From a virus: a stretch of DNA of 50,122 nucleotides. This document shows positions 45,926-50,122 of the stretch, piece by piece. How positions within the stretch are numbered: position 1 is the stretch's first letter; every line of letters starts with the position of its first letter. The stretch covers positions 1 to 50,122 of the IMG/VR virus record IMGVR_UViG_3300031673_000076. The stretch is one strand, 5' to 3'. The notes below the pieces were generated by a model. The model worked only from the letters and a program-made list of their open reading frames with translations. It searched no databases and was not told the DNA's origin. A program made the translations under genes and the position numbers.

Positions 45926-46113
45926 TTTTCACTCTCTTCTTCGGGTTTTATGGGTGTAACGGTCTCATTCTGTATTGTTCCCAGTAACTCTTTCAAGGCA
46001 AGATGCTTATTGGATAGTGCCATATCCCGTTGCTGTAAAGCATAGATATTCGCCTTGGTTTGCATGAGTTCGGTTTCAATGGCGATCATTTGTTTCAAGA
46101 TAAGGTCTGTCAT
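45922..46113 (-). CDS. Small coiled-coil protein (lysis region)
   Basis: 63 residues, helical ('MTDLILKQMIAIETELMQTKANIYALQQRDMAL'-type heptads), with an acidic tail ('KPEEESEK'). It overlaps the next start by 4 bp. Possibly a tail- or lysis-associated chaperone; no family is recognised. Confidence 0.5.
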   Translation of the reverse strand: MTDLILKQMIAIETELMQTKANIYALQQRDMALSNKHLALKELLGTIQNETVTPIKPEEESEK

Positions 46114-46260
46114 AATTCCCCCTCTAAGTTATAATCCACCCATTCAGTTCCATCATACCAGATATAACCAACTTCTACATGAGGATCATCCCCATCATAT
46201 TCCCAACCATTACATTGAGCGTACTGCATCATAATTATAAATAATAAATATTTCCACATT
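46110..46260 (-). pseudogene. Possible frameshifted small secreted protein
   Basis: ATG 46260 (RBS AGGTGGG) opens a signal-like peptide 'MWKYLLFIIMMQYAQCNGWE' that stops after 21 codons. One base later, in the +1 frame, sense sequence continues ('YDGDDPHVEVGYIWYDGTEW') to the TGA at 46110-46112, which overlaps the next gene's start (ATGA). A single A in GGGAAATAT accounts for the break. Real frameshift, sequencing error or two small ORFs cannot be told apart here. Confidence 0.45.
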
Positions 46261-46272
46261 TATCCCACCTTT

Positions 46273-49200
46273 CTAAGTTGCAATCAATCCATGTGTACGG
46301 CAGGCAGCGAGTAAATCATTGAGCCTCAATATCACTGAGGTAGCATCGGTAGCATTGGCGATTGCCGCCCCCTGTGCACCGACAACCTTATTGGCACCGA
46401 CGTAGTAACTTGGCGTTAATATTCCATCATGACGTATTATGGTTGTATATGTACCATCAAAAAGAAATACGCAACCTCCTATACCAGTGGTCATTGCTAC
46501 TAATCCTGGCGGATTTCCTGCTGGACACGCATCCACTAAACCACACAATTCATTATCACTTGCATCAATTATGCCGATTGCATCATTAACCGTATCCATG
46601 ACGGCTCTCGTATTCCCGGCTGGGGAAGTTTGTATTCGCCTTCCTGTCAACGTCCCTGCCGTAATATCATCAGCTGTCAATGCACCCCGTACCGTAAGCG
46701 TTGTCCCATTCCACGAAACATAATTGTTTGCATCACCGGTGAAATAAAACTTACCATCAGAACCGATATACGATTGCCATGCCGCCCCACTGTGATAACC
46801 GAGATGTGTGGCATCACAGTATAATCCTGCACCTGATGGTGTTGCTGGCAAGTATTGAATTTGATAAGCGGTATTGGCACTTGTCTGGTCGGCATTCGGA
46901 TCAGTACACTTCGCCTCAGTACGGGCTACAACAATTGTCCCTGTAGTGATGAATCCACCATTAATCGTAGTCTGACCATAGGTGAATGAAATTGCACGTA
47001 TCGTGCCGACAACGGAATGAAGCACCCCAACCAAGAAATAGTAATACGTGGGATCGGCGTCCACCTGTCTGGCAATCGAGTCCAGCACAATCATGTTATT
47101 GACATTCGTGTAGTCTGTCTTGTGGCATTTCGCATAAATGTAATAGACAGTCGTATCGGTCAATGTAGTATAATCATTGACAAACAGTGTCCATGTCAGG
47201 ATTCCTGCGGGGTCAATCGTGAAATGAGACAGGTATCCGGCGCTTGCGTGGAACTTCGCCTTGCTACCGAGATAATTCGGCTCCACGATAACATTCTTGA
47301 GATAGAACTGCCCGGACTTGTTTCCCACCGAGAGCATACTGGTTTCTATTGACAGAGGTCGTATATTCCCTGTATCAAAGTAATCGTCGGGGTCGAATAT
47401 GACGCTCCGCAGTTCCTCAGTAGTGCACCAGTTACGGCGGTGAGTCAGTATATCACCAACTTTGTCAAGTTCAATCTTCCGAACTACGTTAAGGTTATCG
47501 GCATAAAGTCGCTGAATAAGTTGAACCTCATAATTATCGGAGAGTTCAACCGTGTATTTGTAAGGATTCATTAATTGCTGGGTCAGATAGACGATTCTTG
47601 TCAGAACATTAGTTCCCAAGTCAGTATCAACAACCCTGATAAAATCGCCTATCTTGAGTGAGATACTGTTTGTCTTGAGGTATTTCCAGTCCAGAGCGAG
47701 AGTGTAATTGACACGGGGACTGGAGTTCTCATCCAGATATGCCAGCGCCTTTGTTTTCAGTTCATCTTCGGCTGCCGTGATATATGCCGCCGGCATCTTA
47801 ATATCGAGCAATTTATAGGTATCATTGACAGCGGGTTTCAATGTGGCATTTGGTATTTCAAAGTCTTGCCGGTCTTTTGATACTTTAATGGTGAAATCAC
47901 CGCCGGGATTGTTCCACACAAATGAAACGACCTCACATTCATATCCCGCACAATCCCCTGTCTGGAAATGAATCTTTGGAGCAACCCCGTCAAGCCAATA
48001 GGTGTTCAAGTCAAAATCAATCACATTATCAGTGAATTTCTTTATATCTGCACCATCAACGGCTGAAATCGTTCCTGTCCGAGTCGGGAATATCTCTTCA
48101 AAGATTTTAGTGAATTCAATTATACCATAGTTTGTAACATTTTTCTCAAGATAGCTCACCAATCCATCTATATAAGGAGTCATTACATCCCGTCTTTCAA
48201 TCTGCACGGCATCCCAGTAACATTCGCCGACTCCTCCGAGATAGACTGTTAATGATGTTTGCCCTGGCGCCGTTGTAATTGTCAAAGACAACCGTTCCCA
48301 TCTGCTCAAACTTTCTGCGGTTATTGACGGATATGAACCATTTATCTGAGTCATCATTCGTATTGACGTATAAGCAACTGAATACATATAACAGGAAAGG
48401 ACATAGGTGGTATTAGCCTCACATGCGATTGCCTGAGATGAACCATCATTAGTTCCACTTCCAATATGGTGATAAACATATGTTCCGAGGGGCACTGGCG
48501 TCCCGTCTGGCATAGTCGAAGGAAACGAAATCTCTTTTATTGAAACATCATCAATATAAAATGTAATAGAATTAGCACTATTTACCCAAATGGTTAATAA
48601 ATCACTTGTACCAGTATATTCATAAGTAGTTTCCACTATTACCCATGAACCTACTGTATTCTGGTTGGAAAGAGTAACATTATCGAACTGAATCCTTACC
48701 GAACCAGATACCAGACTTGATATATACATCCATAAAGTAATTTTATAAGTTTTCCCTACAATAAGTCCCGATATGTTTTGACCGACTCCATCGTATAAGG
48801 CAGTTCCCGTCTTCCAACTATATGTACCACTATGAGCTTGCTCATTACTTTGTTCACATATTACCGGAACGTTTTTTGGATCCCAATCACTATCGGCTTC
48901 CATAGTTCCATTTATAACGAGTTCTTTATCCCATTCCACAATTTCACGTGTGTCAGGCGTTCCCCATTGATCCCAGTTTGTGAAATCACCTGTTTCAAAG
49001 CCGGGATTGCCTAACAGGTTCTTGGTCGGTGTCGGCATCAGTCTCTTGCATATACAGTTTGGAACGCCCTCGATAGTTTTCGTATAGGTTGTGTCCAGAT
49101 TCTTTTCCGAACCGAAGGCGTACAGTCGTGTAACAATATTCTTATCACTGACAATATTCCGTGTGAAATTGAAAAGCCCTGTCCGATACTGTACGGTGAT

Positions 49201-49740
49201 CCCCATGTCAGAGCCGACCTTATCGGTGAATCGGATTTCCTTTCCCACAAAATAGAACTCGGCATTGAATTCATTGCTGAGCCGAACCAGAACCTCCGCA
49301 CAATTCTCACCGCTGAAATGCAGGAGTTTATAGCTCACATCAGTCTGGTCGCATGTTCCCTTTGTCCAGCCGGTGCCGACACGGTTCAGGTTTGTAACCA
49401 CGAGTGCAATAAAATCCTCGGCATCACCCACAAGGTCGAATTCGCTCATATTGTCCAGCATCATCTGTACTTTGGCGATGTCATAGTACTGGCTCTCAAA
49501 TGTCATTGTATATTCGTAGTTATTACTTGAGTTTTTGGTGACTATCGGGAGGGTATTCACATAGTATCGGATACCGTTATAGACGATGTAATCTCCAATG
49601 GCTATGTTGAGGATTTGACGGGATTCGCAGGCAGAATGAATGACGTTCTCTCCAAACAACCGTTGCTGCAAAATTGTCCGCTCATCAATATGGAATGAGC
49701 AGGTGACACCGCCGCTTCCTCTATAGATATTCAATTCCAT
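46273..49740 (-). CDS. Tail hub/central fibre protein with carbohydrate-binding-like domains
   Basis: 1155 residues. The N-terminal ~215 residues ('MELNIYRGSGGVTCSFHIDE', 'YEYTMTFESQYYDIAKVQMM', 'VRLSNEFNAEFYF') resemble the Prophage_tail/gp27-like hub that caps the tube. Two jelly-roll inserts follow, one starting near 'NLLGNPGFETGDFTNW' and 'VINGTMEADSDWDP', another ending 'CYWDAVQIERR'; both have the look of CBM_4_9 domains. After 'EIDKVGDILTHRR'-like helix the C-terminus is a trimeric fibre type ('LTADDITAGTLTG', 'NATDATSVILRLNDLLAACR'). Likely adsorption and baseplate function. Confidence 0.75.
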   Translation of the reverse strand: MELNIYRGSGGVTCSFHIDERTILQQRLFGENVIHSACESRQILNIAIGDYIVYNGIRYYVNTLPIVTKNSSNNYEYTMTFESQYYDIAKVQMMLDNMSEFDLVGDAEDFIALVVTNLNRVGTGWTKGTCDQTDVSYKLLHFSGENCAEVLVRLSNEFNAEFYFVGKEIRFTDKVGSDMGITVQYRTGLFNFTRNIVSDKNIVTRLYAFGSEKNLDTTYTKTIEGVPNCICKRLMPTPTKNLLGNPGFETGDFTNWDQWGTPDTREIVEWDKELVINGTMEADSDWDPKNVPVICEQSNEQAHSGTYSWKTGTALYDGVGQNISGLIVGKTYKITLWMYISSLVSGSVRIQFDNVTLSNQNTVGSWVIVETTYEYTGTSDLLTIWVNSANSITFYIDDVSIKEISFPSTMPDGTPVPLGTYVYHHIGSGTNDGSSQAIACEANTTYVLSCYMYSVAYTSIRMMTQINGSYPSITAESLSRWERLSLTITTAPGQTSLTVYLGGVGECYWDAVQIERRDVMTPYIDGLVSYLEKNVTNYGIIEFTKIFEEIFPTRTGTISAVDGADIKKFTDNVIDFDLNTYWLDGVAPKIHFQTGDCAGYECEVVSFVWNNPGGDFTIKVSKDRQDFEIPNATLKPAVNDTYKLLDIKMPAAYITAAEDELKTKALAYLDENSSPRVNYTLALDWKYLKTNSISLKIGDFIRVVDTDLGTNVLTRIVYLTQQLMNPYKYTVELSDNYEVQLIQRLYADNLNVVRKIELDKVGDILTHRRNWCTTEELRSVIFDPDDYFDTGNIRPLSIETSMLSVGNKSGQFYLKNVIVEPNYLGSKAKFHASAGYLSHFTIDPAGILTWTLFVNDYTTLTDTTVYYIYAKCHKTDYTNVNNMIVLDSIARQVDADPTYYYFLVGVLHSVVGTIRAISFTYGQTTINGGFITTGTIVVARTEAKCTDPNADQTSANTAYQIQYLPATPSGAGLYCDATHLGYHSGAAWQSYIGSDGKFYFTGDANNYVSWNGTTLTVRGALTADDITAGTLTGRRIQTSPAGNTRAVMDTVNDAIGIIDASDNELCGLVDACPAGNPPGLVAMTTGIGGCVFLFDGTYTTIIRHDGILTPSYYVGANKVVGAQGAAIANATDATSVILRLNDLLAACRTHGLIAT

Positions 49741-50122
49741 TAATAACCCCTTATAATCCCGTGTGTTATTTCCTCACCGGCGACCGTGAGATGATTACGG
49801 GTATACAATTTTATCAGTTCCGAACCAGATACGTAAAAGATACTTGGGAAAAATAAACCTGAATTCAAAACTGAATTAGATAAACCACTCAATTGTACAT
49901 CTCTTGAAATCAATAAATCTGATAATAATTCAGAATTGGAGACAGATGAAACACCAATCTTAGCTGTTGTCAGTGATAACAAAGATGTCAATATAGCATC
50001 TGATATGCCCGAAACATCCACAGGTGGAGGAGGTGCAGTATAGGTTATTGACAGATAAGGTTCATTGCCAGCGGTTTCGGAGGAATTAAATGCGCAATAT
50101 TCATCATACGTTAGTACGGAAT
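49740..50122 (-). CDS. Tail appendage protein, C-terminal part (continues from 1-626)
   Basis: This is the C-terminal end of the gene that starts at 626. The frame is open to the right end of the window and matches the frame at 1-626 across the 136-bp overlap. After the PPPP linker it encodes the 20-residue repeat units 'VSGISDAILTSLLSLTTAKIG', 'VSSVSNSELLSDLL' and 'LSGLSNSVLNSGLF', then a short C-terminal cap ('TVAGEEITHGIIRGY'). The GTG at 50021 is internal, not a start. The stop touches the start of the hub gene at 49740. Confidence 0.8.
   Translation of the reverse strand, partial: SVLTYDEYCAFNSSETAGNEPYLSITYTAPPPPVDVSGISDAILTSLLSLTTAKIGVSSVSNSELLSDLLISRDVQLSGLSNSVLNSGLFFPSIFYVSGSELIKLYTRNHLTVAGEEITHGIIRGY
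49987..50122. repeat. Terminal direct repeat, right copy
   Basis: Matches bases 1-136 except for A at 50113 (G at 127). See left copy for the interpretation as circular overlap. Confidence 0.95.

Noticed and set aside
1-50122. Diversity-generating retroelement or reverse transcriptase
   Set aside because: No reverse transcriptase motif and no template/variable repeat pair near the tail tip genes.

Overview
This window is a complete or nearly complete genome of a temperate, long-tailed (probably siphovirus-type) phage. Bases 1-136 recur at 49987-50122 with one mismatch (127 G versus 50113 A). A tail gene is cut by the window ends and reads through in frame if they are joined, so the molecule is circular or circularly permuted, with a unit length of about 49,986 bp. 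The host cannot be named. Genes have strong Shine-Dalgarno sequences (AGGAGG-like), and the clearest promoters are sigma70-like (TTGACA-17-TATTTT or TATATT), which argues against Bacteroidota. Composition is moderately AT-rich, with several markedly AT-richer patches that look imported.

Almost everything is on the minus strand. The late module starts at about 25.7 kb and runs leftward: terminase small and large subunits, portal, MuF-like head protein, an accessory island (methyltransferase, glycosyltransferase, small Cys-rich proteins), scaffold, a second head protein, major capsid, head-tail connectors, tail tube, tail assembly chaperones G and GT (predicted -1 frameshift on T TTT TTG), a GT2 glycosyltransferase, a NUMOD3/HNH endonuclease, tape measure, tail tip and fibres. 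It continues through the window ends into the large tail hub/fibre (46.3-49.7 kb) and the lysis genes (44.6-46.1 kb), and stops at a strong terminator at 44.56-44.60 kb.

The early module (39.9 down to 25.8 kb) begins at a TTGACA-17-TATTTT promoter that overlaps a repressor operator. It encodes an excisionase-like HTH protein, a nucleotidyltransferase-like protein, a CII-like protein, an MT-A70 adenine methyltransferase, YqaJ exonuclease, a coiled-coil partner, a RecT-like annealing protein, a replication organiser with iteron-like palindromes inside its gene, a Gp37/Gp68 (DUF5131) protein, RusA resolvase and many tiny proteins. Six to eight of those are under 60 codons. A 155-nt tRNA-Leu-like gene and two decayed relatives lie at 31.2-32.0 kb.

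The only plus-strand operon (40.07-42.50 kb) is the lysogeny module: a CI/LexA-type S24 repressor, two zinc-ribbon accessory proteins and a tyrosine integrase. It is followed by attP, which carries the 3' half of a tRNA-Leu(UAA) and flanking GTGATTA arm sites. Next to it, on the opposite strand, is an HNH endonuclease whose N-terminus is a copy of the integrase's own N-terminal DNA-binding segment.

The best candidates for something new are: (i) a plus-strand ~86-nt structured small RNA at 19.80-19.88 kb with a near-consensus promoter and an intrinsic terminator; (ii) the integrase-HNH fusion beside attP; (iii) the oversized tRNA-Leu-like element and its remnants; (iv) replication iterons used in two reading frames; and (v) a 20-residue helical repeat shared by two tail proteins.
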